DNA of 64,000 nt from Rahnella rivi (GTDB lineage Bacteria; Pseudomonadota; Gammaproteobacteria; Enterobacterales; Enterobacteriaceae): NCBI RefSeq assembly GCF_019049655.1, contig NZ_JAFMOX010000047.1, positions 40,367 through 104,366 of the forward strand. Reading direction: 5' to 3'. How positions within the stretch are numbered: the stretch's first letter is position 1; each line of letters begins with the position of its first letter. The position numbers and the translations under genes are program-made. This document shows positions 40,695-50,832 of the stretch, in pieces. Under the pieces are notes generated by a model. It ran no database searches and was not told where the DNA came from. It worked only from the letters and a program-made list of their open reading frames with translations.

Positions 40695-41711
40695 TTATGG
40701 CAGCGTAACAAAACCAATCGCTTCATAAGCTTTCTTCAGCGTCACGCTGGCGCGGGCGCGGGCTTTCTCAGCACCTTCTTTCATCACCTCTTGCAGGTAA
40801 GCTTCGTCGCTGCGGAAGCGGTTAAAACGCTCTTGCACGTCGGTCAGCATGCCTGAAACAGCTTCGGCCACTGCACCTTTCAGATGACCATACATCTGGC
40901 CTTCAAATTCAGCTTCCAGCTCTGGAATCGCTTTGCCGGTGACACCGGAAAGGATATCCAGCAGGTTTGAAACGCCCGGCTTATTTTTAATGTCGTAACG
41001 GATGACCGGTGGCTCTTCGGAATCCGTCATCGCGCTTTTGATTTTCTTGGTGACCGCTTTCGGATCTTCCAGCAGGCCGATCACGTTTTTACGGTTGTCA
41101 TCCGACTTGGACATCTTCTTGGTCGGTTCCTGCAATGACATCACACGCGCACCGGATTTCGGAATGAACGGCTCAGGCACGGTAAACACGTCACCGTAAA
41201 TCGCGTTGAAACGGCTGGCGATATCGCGGCTCAGTTCCAGATGCTGTTTCTGGTCTTCACCGACCGGCACCTGATTGGTCTGGTACAGCAGAATATCGGC
41301 CGCCATCAGCACCGGATAATCGAACAGACCGGCGGTGATACTTTCGCTGTTGGACGTCTCGTAACGCGCTGATTTGTCTTTAAACTGCGTCATGCGCCCC
41401 AGTTCACCGAAATAGGTGTAGCAGTTCAGCGCCCAGCTCAGTTGCGTATGTTCAGGAACATGAGACTGCACGAAGATCGTGCTTTTCTTCGGATCAATAC
41501 CGACGGCCAGATACAGTGCCAGCGTGTCGAGCGTTGCTTTACGCAGCTTTTCCGCATCCTGGCGCACGGTGATCGCATGCAAATCAACGATGCAGTAAAT
41601 GCATTCGTAATCGTCCTGCATTTTGACCCACTGACGCAGCGCACCCATGTAGTTGCCAATGGTCAATTCGCCGGAGGGCTGTGCGCCACTAAATACGATG
41701 GGTTTACTCAT
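40695..41711 (-). CDS. trpS: Tryptophanyl-tRNA synthetase
   Basis: Class I aminoacyl-tRNA synthetase, 338 residues. The HIGH-equivalent is in [18 protein letters not shown] and the KMSKS loop is [12 protein letters not shown]. It is the last gene of the damX-dam-rpe-gph-trpS string, one base after the gph stop. Confidence 0.97.
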   Translation of the reverse strand: MSKPIVFSGAQPSGELTIGNYMGALRQWVKMQDDYECIYCIVDLHAITVRQDAEKLRKATLDTLALYLAVGIDPKKSTIFVQSHVPEHTQLSWALNCYTYFGELGRMTQFKDKSARYETSNSESITAGLFDYPVLMAADILLYQTNQVPVGEDQKQHLELSRDIASRFNAIYGDVFTVPEPFIPKSGARVMSLQEPTKKMSKSDDNRKNVIGLLEDPKAVTKKIKSAMTDSEEPPVIRYDIKNKPGVSNLLDILSGVTGKAIPELEAEFEGQMYGHLKGAVAEAVSGMLTDVQERFNRFRSDEAYLQEVMKEGAEKARARASVTLKKAYEAIGFVTLP

Positions 41712-41712
41712 T

Positions 41713-42411
41713 TTATGCTTCCTGATCTTTTAAAGATGACAGCCCCAAGGTGGGCAGAAGGTCGGCGAAATTCTCCAGTACGCGATCGGGTTTGGTCAGC
41801 GCGATAGTTTCACCGTAGTTATAACCGTATGTCATGCCGACGCACGGGCAGCCAGCGGCCTGTGCAGCATGAATATCATTGCGTGAATCACCGACAAACA
41901 CCATTTCACTGGCACGCAGTCCGAGCAACGCCAGGGTCATATAGACCGGCGCCGGATGCGGTTTTTTTGCCACGACGTCATCGCCGCCAATCACGACGGT
42001 GAAATAACTGTCGATACCCAGCGATTGCAGCAAAGGCGCGATGAAAGGCGTCGGTTTATTGGTCACCAGCCCCATTGGCAGCCCCGCCGCGGCCAGTGCG
42101 GCCAGCGTCTCTTTAACCTGAGGGTATAAACGGCTGCCGCCTGCGGCAGTACCGGCATAATAGTGATCAAATTTATTACGCACATTCTGCAGAAATGCTG
42201 GCGACATATCGCCTTCGGCCCAGCGGACGGCGCGTTCAACCATGACGTCGGCACCGTTGCCGATCCAGGTGCTGAGGCGCGCAACGCCAGCGGCCGGTAA
42301 ACCGACATCACGTAACGCCAGATCCACGGCCTCGGCCAGACCCGGCGCGCTGTCGACCAGCGTGCCGTCTAAATCAAATGCCAGACCACGCGCAGCCAGA
42401 GTGTCAGTCAT
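41713..42411 (-). CDS. gph: Phosphoglycolate phosphatase
   Basis: HAD-superfamily phosphatase, 232 residues (E. coli 252), that removes 2-phosphoglycolate arising from DNA repair. The nucleophile motif is [14 protein letters not shown]; motif II threonine is in LVTNKPTPF; motif III/IV is KPHPAPVYM and [13 protein letters not shown]. The ATG at 42411 overlaps the rpe reading frame by 8 bases. A longer frame upstream lies wholly inside rpe and is rejected. Confidence 0.95.
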   Translation of the reverse strand: MTDTLAARGLAFDLDGTLVDSAPGLAEAVDLALRDVGLPAAGVARLSTWIGNGADVMVERAVRWAEGDMSPAFLQNVRNKFDHYYAGTAAGGSRLYPQVKETLAALAAAGLPMGLVTNKPTPFIAPLLQSLGIDSYFTVVIGGDDVVAKKPHPAPVYMTLALLGLRASEMVFVGDSRNDIHAAQAAGCPCVGMTYGYNYGETIALTKPDRVLENFADLLPTLGLSSLKDQEA

Positions 42412-43081
42412 GGGAAACCTTCGCCAGCTCGCTGCGCATGTGATCAATGACGGTGCCGTAATCCGGCTGATTGAAGATGGCTGAACCGGCGACAAACATG
42501 TCGGCGCCCGCAGCAGCAATCTCACGGATATTTTCCGCTTTCACGCCGCCATCCACTTCCAGACGAATGTCGTAACCGCTCGCATCAATAATCTTGCGCA
42601 CCTGACGCAGTTTATCCAGCGTGCCCGGAATAAAGGACTGACCGCCAAAGCCGGGGTTGACCGACATCAGCAGGATCACATCCAGTTTATCCATCACGTA
42701 GTCGAGATAGCTCAGCGATGTGGCCGGATTAAAGACCAGACCGGCTTTACAGCCGTGGCTTTTGATCAGTTGCAAAGTGCGGTCAACGTGCTCAGAGGCT
42801 TCCGGATGGAAAGTAATGTACGTCGCGCCCGCTTCAGCAAAATCAGGCACCAGACGATCCACCGGTTTTACCATCAGATGAACATCGATCGGTGCTGTGA
42901 TGCCGTAATCGCGCAGTGCTTTGAGGATCGCAGGCCCCATCGTTAAATTCGGTACGTAGTGGTTATCCATTACATCGAAATGTACGACGTCTCCACCCGC
43001 AGCCAGTGCCTTTGCCGTGTCTTCACCCAGACGGGCAAAGTCAGCAGACAGAATCGATGGTGCAATCAAAAACTGTTTCAT
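42404..43081 (-). CDS. rpe: Ribulose-phosphate 3-epimerase
   Basis: Interconverts ribulose-5-phosphate and xylulose-5-phosphate; 225 residues, as in E. coli. TIM-barrel metal ligands are in [34 protein letters not shown] and [11 protein letters not shown] chose the ATG at 43081 ([10 protein letters not shown]) over one four codons upstream because it matches the family start. It overlaps gph downstream and follows dam by 51 bases. Confidence 0.96.
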   Translation of the reverse strand: MKQFLIAPSILSADFARLGEDTAKALAAGGDVVHFDVMDNHYVPNLTMGPAILKALRDYGITAPIDVHLMVKPVDRLVPDFAEAGATYITFHPEASEHVDRTLQLIKSHGCKAGLVFNPATSLSYLDYVMDKLDVILLMSVNPGFGGQSFIPGTLDKLRQVRKIIDASGYDIRLEVDGGVKAENIREIAAAGADMFVAGSAIFNQPDYGTVIDHMRSELAKVSHD

Positions 43082-43132
43082 CCGCTTCTCCAAACGATAA
43101 GGTTACCTGTTGACTGCGGCGCAAACCGGCAA

Positions 43133-43945
43133 TCAGCGATACAGCGCTAAAAGTTCGTTCACTTTGCTGCGTTGAGCAACATTGCTGCTGATAGTACGAC
43201 GCGCAGAGACGCGATGCAGTTCCGCTTCTGCGTACCATTCCAGCGTAAGTGGTGTTTCGTGGTTGGAGATCAGCACCGGTACCGCATTCTCATTAGAGAG
43301 CTGCTGCGCCAGGCGCGCCAGATTGCGCTGATCGTCCATGCTAAAGCTGTTGGTGTGATACGCCGTAAAATTCGCAGTAGCAGAAAGTGGCGCATAAGGT
43401 GGATCGCAATAAACCACCGAGCCGGACTCCGCTTTCAGCAACGTGTCCTGATAATGTTCGCACACGAAAACCGCATTTTTGGCTTTTTCAGCAAACCAGT
43501 GGAGTTCTTCTTCCGGGAAATACGGTTTTTTATAACGGCCAAAAGGCACGTTAAACGCTCCGCTGAGGTTATAGCGACACAGGCCGTTGTAACAATGGCG
43601 GTTCAAATAGAGGAAAAGTACCGAACGACGATAAGGGTCGCTGCTGGCATTGAACTCAGCCCTCAGGACGTAAAAACGATCTGAATCATTATACTCAGGC
43701 GTGAAAAGCACACGGGCATCACGCACAAATTCGTCTGTGCGGAGTTTCACAATGTTATAGAGGTTGATCAGGTCGCTGTTGATATCCGCCAGAATGTAGG
43801 CGTCATACTCAGTATTCAAAAATACCGAGCCCGCGCCAACAAAAGGCTCAATCAGACAATCTCCCGCCGGAAGATGACGTTTAATGTCATCAATCAGCGG
43901 GTATTTGCCGCCAGCCCACTTCAAAAACGCGCGGTTCTTCTTCAT
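43133..43945 (-). CDS. dam: DNA adenine methylase (GATC)
   Basis: Methylates adenine N6 in GATC for mismatch repair, replication timing and gene control; 270 residues. The alpha-class order is visible: the SAM motif FVGAGSVFLN and the catalytic motif VVYCDPPYAPLS. The N-terminal motif FLKWAGGKYPLIDDIKR is canonical. It follows damX, as in E. coli. Confidence 0.97.
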   Translation of the reverse strand: MKKNRAFLKWAGGKYPLIDDIKRHLPAGDCLIEPFVGAGSVFLNTEYDAYILADINSDLINLYNIVKLRTDEFVRDARVLFTPEYNDSDRFYVLRAEFNASSDPYRRSVLFLYLNRHCYNGLCRYNLSGAFNVPFGRYKKPYFPEEELHWFAEKAKNAVFVCEHYQDTLLKAESGSVVYCDPPYAPLSATANFTAYHTNSFSMDDQRNLARLAQQLSNENAVPVLISNHETPLTLEWYAEAELHRVSARRTISSNVAQRSKVNELLALYR

Positions 43946-44025
43946 GCCGTCAGTTAGCTACTTATACAATTCACAGCCGCGGATTGTACCCTGTTTTTAG
44001 ACAGCAAATCGCGTTGAGATCAGAT

Positions 44026-45057
44026 TCATTTTTTCAGGTCTTGCTGTACCTGATGTACAGGTTTAACCCACGGTTTTTTCGCCTGAACTTCCGCAGGCAG
44101 ACTGGCAATAGCACGCTTGGCTTCTGCAGAAGACGCATAGTTACCACTGACCAATACATACCACGGCTTCCCGTCACGGGCAGTCTGATAGACCAGATAG
44201 TTTTTCAAACCTGATTGTTTGGCAAAAGCGTTCAGCGAAGTAGCCTGAGAGGCACCGCTTAACTGCAGCGTGAAGTGTGAACCAGGTGCAGATTTAATGG
44301 CTGATGCGCTGCCTGAAGCCACTGCTGGCGCAGACGCGGCAGGCGTAGACGCTGTCTGGGATTTGGCCGGGTGCGATGCCGTCGCCGCAGGTTTACGCTC
44401 AACCGGTTTCGCGGTATGGGTGGTCTGCGGGGTACGGGCAGTTTGCGCCGGACGAGTATGCGTAGCTGAAGGTTGTGAAACGGCCGGCGTCTGAGTACGC
44501 GCCGAACCATTGACTGTCGCCGCAGCGGTCGGCAGAGAGGTCAGAGATTGTGCAGCACTATTGGTTGCTGAACCCTGAACCATACTGCCCTGCGCAACAC
44601 CATCCACCTGATTCTGCTGGGAAGACAATGCATCGCCCATATCACCCGGCAGATCCACACGTTCTTTCTGACCATTATCAGGCAGAGGCTGTGCTTCAGT
44701 TGGGGTGGAGGACACTGGCGGTAAACCAATATTCTGCGGCTGCTGGCCATTTGCGGCCTGAGCGGTGTTGTTTTGCGCCTGCGCGGAGGGCTGAGCCGGG
44801 GCTGCAGCGTCGTTGCCCGCAAGATTAATGTCTTTCGGACCGTTGTTCTGCTGGGTAGCCTGGTTCGATGTCGGTGACTTCATGGCAGAGCCGATACCTA
44901 CGATCAGCAATACCAGCACCACAATACCGATGCCAATCATGACGTACTGACGGGAAACAGCGACCTTTGGTATGGAAGGAGACGGTTTGCGCGCGCGCGG
45001 TGGGCGGCGATCGCTGGTGTCTGGCTTGAGATCGTCTTCCGGTGTTAAATCATCCAT
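44026..45057 (-). CDS. damX: Cell-division protein DamX (SPOR domain)
   Basis: Bitopic inner-membrane division protein. 343 residues, shorter than E. coli DamX (428). The N-terminal cytoplasmic part is charged; one transmembrane span lies at about 38-58; a long Pro/Ala/Gln/Thr-rich periplasmic linker follows; and a C-terminal SPOR domain (about 265-340, FTLQLSGASQATSLNAFA, GKPWYVLVSGNYASSAEAKR) binds denuded septal peptidoglycan. The linker accounts for the length difference. Confidence 0.93.
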   Translation of the reverse strand: MDDLTPEDDLKPDTSDRRPPRARKPSPSIPKVAVSRQYVMIGIGIVVLVLLIVGIGSAMKSPTSNQATQQNNGPKDINLAGNDAAAPAQPSAQAQNNTAQAANGQQPQNIGLPPVSSTPTEAQPLPDNGQKERVDLPGDMGDALSSQQNQVDGVAQGSMVQGSATNSAAQSLTSLPTAAATVNGSARTQTPAVSQPSATHTRPAQTARTPQTTHTAKPVERKPAATASHPAKSQTASTPAASAPAVASGSASAIKSAPGSHFTLQLSGASQATSLNAFAKQSGLKNYLVYQTARDGKPWYVLVSGNYASSAEAKRAIASLPAEVQAKKPWVKPVHQVQQDLKK

Positions 45058-45187
45058 CTAAAACCTCCAACCCGGCTAAAAGCCTGAAACAGGCCTCACG
45101 CGGAGCAACTATCCTGACTAATAAATATAACGCTTGCTGGGCATTGGTAAAATCGGTCGTTATCTGGCCAAAAAAGTGGCCACAGGT

Positions 45188-46270
45188 TTAACGGCAATCT
45201 TCAATCGAAGCCAGCACCATTTCATGCGATACGCCGGAGCGTACTTCAGACTGTCCAATTGCTTTCGGTAAAACCAGACGCAGTTCGCCAGCCAGTACTT
45301 TCTTATCACGCATCATGTGCGGCAAATAGGCGTCGGCTTTCATGACCTGTGGCCCGGTGACCGGTAAACCGGCGCGGGTCAGCAAGGTTTTCACCCGGGC
45401 GATATCACCCAGACCGAATTGACCGAGGCGATGGGCGGTATAACACGCCATCATCATGCCTGCGGACACGGCTTCACCGTGCAGCCAGTTGCCATAACCC
45501 ATTTCAGCTTCAATAGCATGGCCATAAGTATGGCCCAGATTCAGCAAGGCGCGCAGTCCGTTTTCACGTTCATCGGCAGCGACAACCTCCGCTTTCAGCT
45601 CGCAGCAACGTCGGATGCAATAAGCCAGCGCGTTCATATCCAGCGCCAGCAGAGCGTCCATGTTGTCTTCAAGCCAGACAAAGAAGTCGGCATCCAAAAT
45701 AATGCCGTATTTGATCACTTCCGCCAGCCCCGATGACATTTCACGGGCAGGTAAAGTGCGCAGACAGTCGAGATCAACCACCACCGACGCAGGCTGATAA
45801 AACGCGCCGATCATGTTTTTTCCGAGGGGATGGTTTACCGCCGTTTTACCGCCAACGGAGGAATCGACCTGAGAAAGCAACGTGGTAGGCACCTGAACAA
45901 AGCGTACACCGCGTTGATAACTGGCTGCAGCGAAGCCGGTTAAATCACCGACTACGCCGCCGCCAAGGGCGACAAGTGTGGTATCACGTCCGTGCGGCTT
46001 TTGGAGCAGCGCGGAGAACACGTCATTGAGAACAGCCAGGGATTTGTATTGTTCACCATCAGGCAAAATCACCTGATCAACACGAACGCCTGCCTGCTCC
46101 AGCACTGAACGAATGCCGTCCAGATAGAGAGGAGCGAGGGTTTCATTGGTCACTATCATGACCTGATCGCCTGCCTTTACCGGCATAAAAGAAGCCGGAT
46201 CGTGGAACAATCCGGCAGCAATCGTAATGGGGTAGCTACGCTCCCCTAACGTTACGGTAATCCTCTCCAT
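45188..46270 (-). CDS. aroB: 3-dehydroquinate synthase
   Basis: Second step of the shikimate pathway: NAD- and metal-dependent cyclisation of DAHP. 360 residues. Segments visible are [46 protein letters not shown] and the metal histidines in [15 protein letters not shown] and [10 protein letters not shown]. It lies 57 bases downstream of aroK and is cotranscribed with it by analogy with E. coli. Confidence 0.97.
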   Translation of the reverse strand: MERITVTLGERSYPITIAAGLFHDPASFMPVKAGDQVMIVTNETLAPLYLDGIRSVLEQAGVRVDQVILPDGEQYKSLAVLNDVFSALLQKPHGRDTTLVALGGGVVGDLTGFAAASYQRGVRFVQVPTTLLSQVDSSVGGKTAVNHPLGKNMIGAFYQPASVVVDLDCLRTLPAREMSSGLAEVIKYGIILDADFFVWLEDNMDALLALDMNALAYCIRRCCELKAEVVAADERENGLRALLNLGHTYGHAIEAEMGYGNWLHGEAVSAGMMMACYTAHRLGQFGLGDIARVKTLLTRAGLPVTGPQVMKADAYLPHMMRDKKVLAGELRLVLPKAIGQSEVRSGVSHEMVLASIEDCR

Positions 46271-46327
46271 GTCGCGCTCTGTAACCTTCTTTAACTGACA
46301 CCCTCAGGCAATGATAGAAACCAAAAA

Positions 46328-46849
46328 TCAGTTACTTTCCAGCATGTTAATAATCTGGTTGGCGACGACTTTGGCACTTTGATCATCGGTACGAATAGTG
46401 ACGTCGGCAATCTCTTCATACAAAGGATTGCGTTCTCTCGCCAGTGCTTCAAGCACTTCACGCGGCGGAGCACTCACTTGTAATAATGGACGTTTTTTGT
46501 CGCGTTGTGTACGCGCCAGTTGTTTTTCGATGGTAGTTTCAAGATAGACGACAACGCCACGCGCCGACAAACGGTTACGGGTTTCACGTGATTTAACGGA
46601 ACCCCCGCCAGTTGCCAGAACGATGCCTTGTTTTTCGGTCAATTCGTTGATCACTTTTTCTTCGCGGTCGCGGAAGCCGTCTTCGCCTTCTAAATCAAAT
46701 ACCCAGCCCACATCAGCTCCGGTACGTCGCTCAATTTCGTGATCGGAGTCGAAAAACTCCATATTGAGTTGTTGAGCTAACTGTCGACCAATAGTGCTTT
46801 TGCCGGCACCCATAGGCCCAACCAGAAAGATATTGCGTTTCTCTGCCAT
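46328..46849 (-). CDS. aroK: Shikimate kinase I
   Basis: Phosphorylates shikimate; 173 residues, same as E. coli. Walker A is [15 protein letters not shown]. The shikimate-binding Asp/Arg are in [13 protein letters not shown] and GFRDREEKV, the Gly-rich motif is [13 protein letters not shown], and the lid is [10 protein letters not shown] chose the ATG at 46849 ([11 protein letters not shown]), which matches the family; 17 extra upstream codons do not. Confidence 0.96.
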   Translation of the reverse strand: MAEKRNIFLVGPMGAGKSTIGRQLAQQLNMEFFDSDHEIERRTGADVGWVFDLEGEDGFRDREEKVINELTEKQGIVLATGGGSVKSRETRNRLSARGVVVYLETTIEKQLARTQRDKKRPLLQVSAPPREVLEALARERNPLYEEIADVTIRTDDQSAKVVANQIINMLESN

Positions 46850-47195
46850 GTTTTTCGGTATTACTAAGACTATTTCGTTGATGATAACCCGCCCCGCCAA
46901 TCAAATTAGCGGCGGGACCTAAACTGAAACCTCATGAGCGATAGTGCGAGATCAGAAAAAAATTATCTCAACACTCTTGGTAGTTTGGCAACCGAATAAA
47001 TCACATTGCACGCCGCAGGAGGGAAACCGTACGTTTTTATCGACGTGTGTGCAGTAAAAAAAGATCACGGTGCTTAATTCGGTAACCCTTGTAAGCTAAA
47101 TCGACGGCAGCGTCAAACTCAGAAGCCTCTGACGACACAAAAAGTTGCACGTGCTCAAGGTAATTATGCGGTTTAGGTTAACACTTAATACCCGC
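46850..47195. other. Intergenic region between aroK and hofQ
   Basis: 346 bases with no gene. It holds a good sigma-70-type promoter pointing to aroK (46962-46991) and, at the far end, a small hairpin at the hofQ stop. Nothing else is recognised. Confidence 0.5.
46962..46991 (-). promoter_or_regulatory. Probable sigma-70 promoter for aroK-aroB
   Basis: On the minus strand, TTGCCA (5 of 6 matches to the -35 consensus) is separated by 18 bases from GATAAT (5 of 6 to the -10), about 113 bases upstream of the aroK ATG. Confidence 0.6.
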
Positions 47196-47204
47196 TTAGC
47201 GGGT
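47190..47204 (-). terminator. Small hairpin spanning the hofQ stop codon
   Basis: ACCCGC/GCGGGT encloses a three-base loop that is the hofQ stop TAA itself. Only a weak T-rich stretch follows on the minus strand, so termination is uncertain. Confidence 0.4.
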
Positions 47205-48461
47205 GCGGATTAAGGTTGGAGTGATGAAAATCACCAACTCACGCCGCTGTTCATTCGTATACTGGTGTTTAAACAAGGAACCTACCACCGGAATATCGCC
47301 GAGGACGGGCACTTTTGTATCTGTGTTCTGATTTTTACGTTGAAAAATTCCGCCGAGTACAATCGTTTCGCCATCTTTTACAGTGACCTGGGTTTTAATT
47401 TCCTGCTTATCGATCGCCAGCGCTTCACCTTCTGACTGTTTAATGCTCCGCCCCGGCATGTTCTGGCTGATTTGTAATGCCAGCTGGATGCGACCGTCAC
47501 GCTGAATTTTGGGCGTCACTTCCATACCGAGCACGGCTTCTTTAAATTCGATCGAGGTGCTGCCACTCGCACCACTGGACACCTGATAAGGAATTTCGGT
47601 GCCCTGTTTGATACTGGCGGTCTGCATATGCGCCGTCAGCAACCGCGGGCTGGCGATAATATCGACTTTGTCTTCCTGCTCCAGCGCGGTCAATTCGAGA
47701 TCCAGTATCCGTCCGCTGATGTGCGCCAGATTAAATCCCGCGGTAAATATCGGGTTTTCTACCGGCATCCCCATGCTGAAATTGTTCATACGCACGGCTT
47801 TGGTGAGCGCCTCTTCCCCCGTGAATCCCCAGCGTACGCCTAATTCCCTCAGGCTTTCGCTATTCATTGTTACGATGTGTGCTGCAAGTTGCACCTGCTG
47901 CAAGGGCAGATCCATCTCTTTCACCCACGGCGCAACCACATCCAGCGCTTCTTGAGTATCACGCAATAAAAGTGTGTTGGTGCGCGGATCCGCAGACGCG
48001 CTGCCCTTTACAGAAAGCAGCGTGCCTTTTTGCGCGTTCAGACTCAGCGCCGCGTCTTTGGCATCAGCATATTGCAGCGGCACGGTCAGGCTGAGTACCG
48101 GACGTTGATCTTCCTGCTGCTCGGCAGCCTCCCTGAGTTTCTGTTGCTGTAAAAGCGGATCGATTTCAGGTGACACCATCAGCACGTTGCCTTCCAGCTG
48201 GCTGGTGAGATGGTTCATGCGCAGGATAATATCCAGCGCCTGCTGCCAGGGCACTTCCCTGAGCTTCACGCTAATCTGCCCTTCAACGCCCGGCGCAGTA
48301 ATAAGATTGAGCTGCCGGGTATCGGCCAGCGCCTGCAATACCATTTCCACCGGCGCGGTCTGAAACTCCAGTGACACCGGCGACAACTGAGCGGCCTTCG
48401 CCGCGCTAAAACACAAACATAACGGCAGCCACCAGGCGGCATAGTTACTCTGTTTCATCAT
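47196..48461 (-). CDS. hofQ: HofQ, secretin for DNA uptake
   Basis: Outer-membrane secretin of the type IV pilus-like DNA-uptake/nutrient machinery, 421 residues (E. coli 412). The signal peptide is MMKQSNYAAWWLPLCLCFSA followed by AKAA. Domain order is AMIN/STN-like domain (about 30-95), N1 domain and C-terminal secretin pore (VDIIASPRLLTAHMQTASI, VTVKDGETIVLGGIF, PVLGDIPVVGSLFKH). The start is the first ATG of ATGATG, overlapping the stop of the upstream gene; GGAAAGGA precedes it. Confidence 0.93.
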   Translation of the reverse strand: MMKQSNYAAWWLPLCLCFSAAKAAQLSPVSLEFQTAPVEMVLQALADTRQLNLITAPGVEGQISVKLREVPWQQALDIILRMNHLTSQLEGNVLMVSPEIDPLLQQQKLREAAEQQEDQRPVLSLTVPLQYADAKDAALSLNAQKGTLLSVKGSASADPRTNTLLLRDTQEALDVVAPWVKEMDLPLQQVQLAAHIVTMNSESLRELGVRWGFTGEEALTKAVRMNNFSMGMPVENPIFTAGFNLAHISGRILDLELTALEQEDKVDIIASPRLLTAHMQTASIKQGTEIPYQVSSGASGSTSIEFKEAVLGMEVTPKIQRDGRIQLALQISQNMPGRSIKQSEGEALAIDKQEIKTQVTVKDGETIVLGGIFQRKNQNTDTKVPVLGDIPVVGSLFKHQYTNEQRRELVIFITPTLIRTR

Positions 48462-49303
48462 TTTCCTTTCCGTGGAGTGACAATAGTTTGACCAAACCGA
48501 AGGGTCTGGCGCTGCTCGCCGCAGCGAATATCGCTGATGCTGAGTTCGATCTTTGACGCACTGAGCGCTTCTACCGTCCATTGCGGCATACCGATCTGCG
48601 CGCCTGCTTCTACCTTTATCCAGCCTTCATCCGGCGAGAGTAACCAGCCGGACTGCCGCCCTTCCACCTGCACGATCCCGCCTAAACGCCATGCTGGAGA
48701 TAGCGCTTCGTCCGCACAAGGCCGGGCTGGCGTGGAAGCAAAGGGATCACGCACGGGAAGGCTCGTGGCAGCCGCATCGGGAATTTCCGCAGCCTCGGTG
48801 GTTTGCGTCAATAAAAGTGAGGCCGCAAGACCGTCTTCACCCGCCCGCAGATTCAGTTCACTGAACGCCGGATGCGAAGGTTTTTGCAGCAATGTCTGAA
48901 GAAAATGCACCAGCGCGCTAAACGACGCTTTCAGATGAAGTTCACCTTGCGGGCCGGGCGCGGGCAACCACTGAACCAGCGTGGCTTGTGAGGTTTTCAG
49001 TGGCTGTGAGAATTGCTGATCCAGAGGCAAAATGTCATTTTCTGCCCGCACGTTTTCTTTCAGAGTCTGCTCCAGGCGCGACAGCGGTGATGCCTGAAGC
49101 AATATCACCTGGGCATGAGCCACAACACGCTGCATATCCTTGATCTGCTTCTCCAGATCATTCTGTTGCTGCCACATGCCACTCAACACGCACTGATATA
49201 GGATCATCGCCATGCACAACGTTGCCCCCGTCAGCATTGATGCCAGCTGCCAGCCTGGTTTTTGCATGAGAGGTTCAAGCCGCGCGGCGAAGGAGAACGT
49301 CAT
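48458..49303 (-). CDS. HofO-HofP fusion protein (PilO-like and PilP-like)
   Basis: 281 residues covering what are two genes, hofO (about 146 aa) and hofP (about 134 aa), in E. coli. Residues 1-170 look like HofO/PilO: a transmembrane span at about 18-40, a helical stretch and then a segment ATLVQWLPAPGPQGELHLK. After a short linker (about 171-184) the HofP/PilP hallmark RDPF appears at 185-188, then AWRLGGIVQVEGRQSGWLL and a C-terminal cysteine pattern like HofP. No stop or frameshift interrupts it. ATGA overlaps join it to hofN and hofQ. Confidence 0.82.
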   Translation of the reverse strand: MTFSFAARLEPLMQKPGWQLASMLTGATLCMAMILYQCVLSGMWQQQNDLEKQIKDMQRVVAHAQVILLQASPLSRLEQTLKENVRAENDILPLDQQFSQPLKTSQATLVQWLPAPGPQGELHLKASFSALVHFLQTLLQKPSHPAFSELNLRAGEDGLAASLLLTQTTEAAEIPDAAATSLPVRDPFASTPARPCADEALSPAWRLGGIVQVEGRQSGWLLSPDEGWIKVEAGAQIGMPQWTVEALSASKIELSISDIRCGEQRQTLRFGQTIVTPRKGK

Positions 49304-49872
49304 GGCCGCGCCCCCTGTTTATCCGCTGATAACACGCCAGGCGGCTGACGCAGTTGCATCTTCAGGGTAAAACTCAGCGCCTGACCGGATTGCTGACGTA
49401 CATCTGCAAGGCTGACGTCACCGAGTAATTCGCTGGCGGCGAGCGTTTCACCAAAAGCCAAAATATCGTGATAAAACCGCCCTTCACCCTTGAGCGTCAG
49501 GTGGTTCTGATGCTCAGTCAGTTCACTCAGCCGGAGATCCTCGGGCATATTTTCAGCCAGCAACGTCAGCAGTTGCAGATAGTCCCTGCTTCGCTGCGCC
49601 TTCTGCTGGCTTATCAGGCGCTGAGCCATCTGCTCTTTTACCTTTGCTGATGCCGCATCCACACGCCGTTGCTGGAGAGACAGCGCCTGCGAAGCGAGTT
49701 TCAGCGCAGCGACATGCTGCAGTAACAGTGTCTGATGCTGTGCCTGAAAAGCAGCACAGATCCAAGAACCCGCCAGCAGCAATCCCGGAAACAACATCGT
49801 CACGTTCAGCCAGAAACGCAGCCGTTTCCGGCCCTGCACCCTGCGCCAGGGCAATAAATTGACCTGTAGCAT
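49300..49872 (-). CDS. hofN: HofN, PilN-like protein
   Basis: Inner-membrane bitopic protein of the pilus-like alignment complex, 190 residues (E. coli 179). The N-terminal PilN motif NLLPWRRVQGRKRLRFW is at 5-21, a transmembrane span follows at about 22-43, and the periplasmic part is helical. The start is the ATG at 49872 in a TGATG overlap with hofM; a TTG two codons earlier is less likely. Confidence 0.88.
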   Translation of the reverse strand: MLQVNLLPWRRVQGRKRLRFWLNVTMLFPGLLLAGSWICAAFQAQHQTLLLQHVAALKLASQALSLQQRRVDAASAKVKEQMAQRLISQQKAQRSRDYLQLLTLLAENMPEDLRLSELTEHQNHLTLKGEGRFYHDILAFGETLAASELLGDVSLADVRQQSGQALSFTLKMQLRQPPGVLSADKQGARP

Positions 49873-50711
49873 CAGCAATCCATATGTCGCAGTGCCAGCC
49901 CGACGGCGGGAGCAAAAGCGCCGGGGCTGACCGGTAGCGGTGCAGATAACTGACCGATAGCGCTCAGCGGCGACCAGCTTTGCAGTGACGGCGGTGGATT
50001 TTCGCCGCTGTAATAGCCTCCGGCTTCACACAACGTCGCCGCGCGATACTGCGTACGAACCCGCTCTGCCAGGGAAGTGTCGGCCTGCGCGTCAGTGTTA
50101 TCGAATAATCCAAACTGGAACGGCAAACCGTGCGGCGAAGCCCAGAGAATGGCATCGTCGAGAGGATGAATCAGCAAAGCGTCACCGGGAAGCCCGGCGG
50201 CATGGGCGGCAACCTGAAGAGCACAGGGGGCAAGTTCGATCACCTGCGGGAAAAGCTGCGCCTGCGCCAGACAGCGCATCCACTGTTCGATTTCCTGCTG
50301 CCTGGCAGCGGTGACCACCATCTGATTATCGCCGCACGGGTCTGCGCGATAGTCCATCACCAGATGTTCGATGCTGAGGGGGAACTGTTTCGCCGCATGG
50401 GCGAAAATAAAGGCGCTGCGGGCAGGCTCAGGCATACGCACATCAGGCGCGGCCATACGCTGCTGCATGATCCGCTGTGCCGGGAGGCTGATTCTGAGTG
50501 ACAGCGTCGAGGGTAAGGTTTTGCGCCAAATTGATAAAATGGCGATCAGTGGCGCAGTCTCATGTAATATGCCCTCCCGCAACGTGAAATCGGGCAGCGG
50601 ATGCTGCCACCAATGACGTAATTGCCAGCCATGACGCCGCCTTTGTACGGCGATCGCACGGGCAAAACCGGCTTGAATATCCAGACCTACCTGCCATGCT
50701 TGTAGTCGCAT
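49872..50711 (-). CDS. hofM: HofM, PilM-like protein
   Basis: Cytoplasmic actin-fold PilM-like protein, 279 residues (E. coli 259), first gene of the hof operon. It begins MRLQAWQVGLDIQAGFARAI, matching PilM-type N-termini, and contains LSLRISLPAQRIMQQR. Divergence is high, so recognition rests partly on position: it is divergent from mrcA as in E. coli. It probably anchors HofN and HofO. Confidence 0.85.
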   Translation of the reverse strand: MRLQAWQVGLDIQAGFARAIAVQRRRHGWQLRHWWQHPLPDFTLREGILHETAPLIAILSIWRKTLPSTLSLRISLPAQRIMQQRMAAPDVRMPEPARSAFIFAHAAKQFPLSIEHLVMDYRADPCGDNQMVVTAARQQEIEQWMRCLAQAQLFPQVIELAPCALQVAAHAAGLPGDALLIHPLDDAILWASPHGLPFQFGLFDNTDAQADTSLAERVRTQYRAATLCEAGGYYSGENPPPSLQSWSPLSAIGQLSAPLPVSPGAFAPAVGLALRHMDC

Positions 50712-50832
50712 TTTCGCCCAATCTCCATATCGTCAAGTAAATAAAAGTACGTATCCATGTTGCAGGCTTGCCTTTATACTACCGCGCGGTTGTTTATAAA
50801 CTGCCCAATTGACACTAAATGGGAAATCTCAG

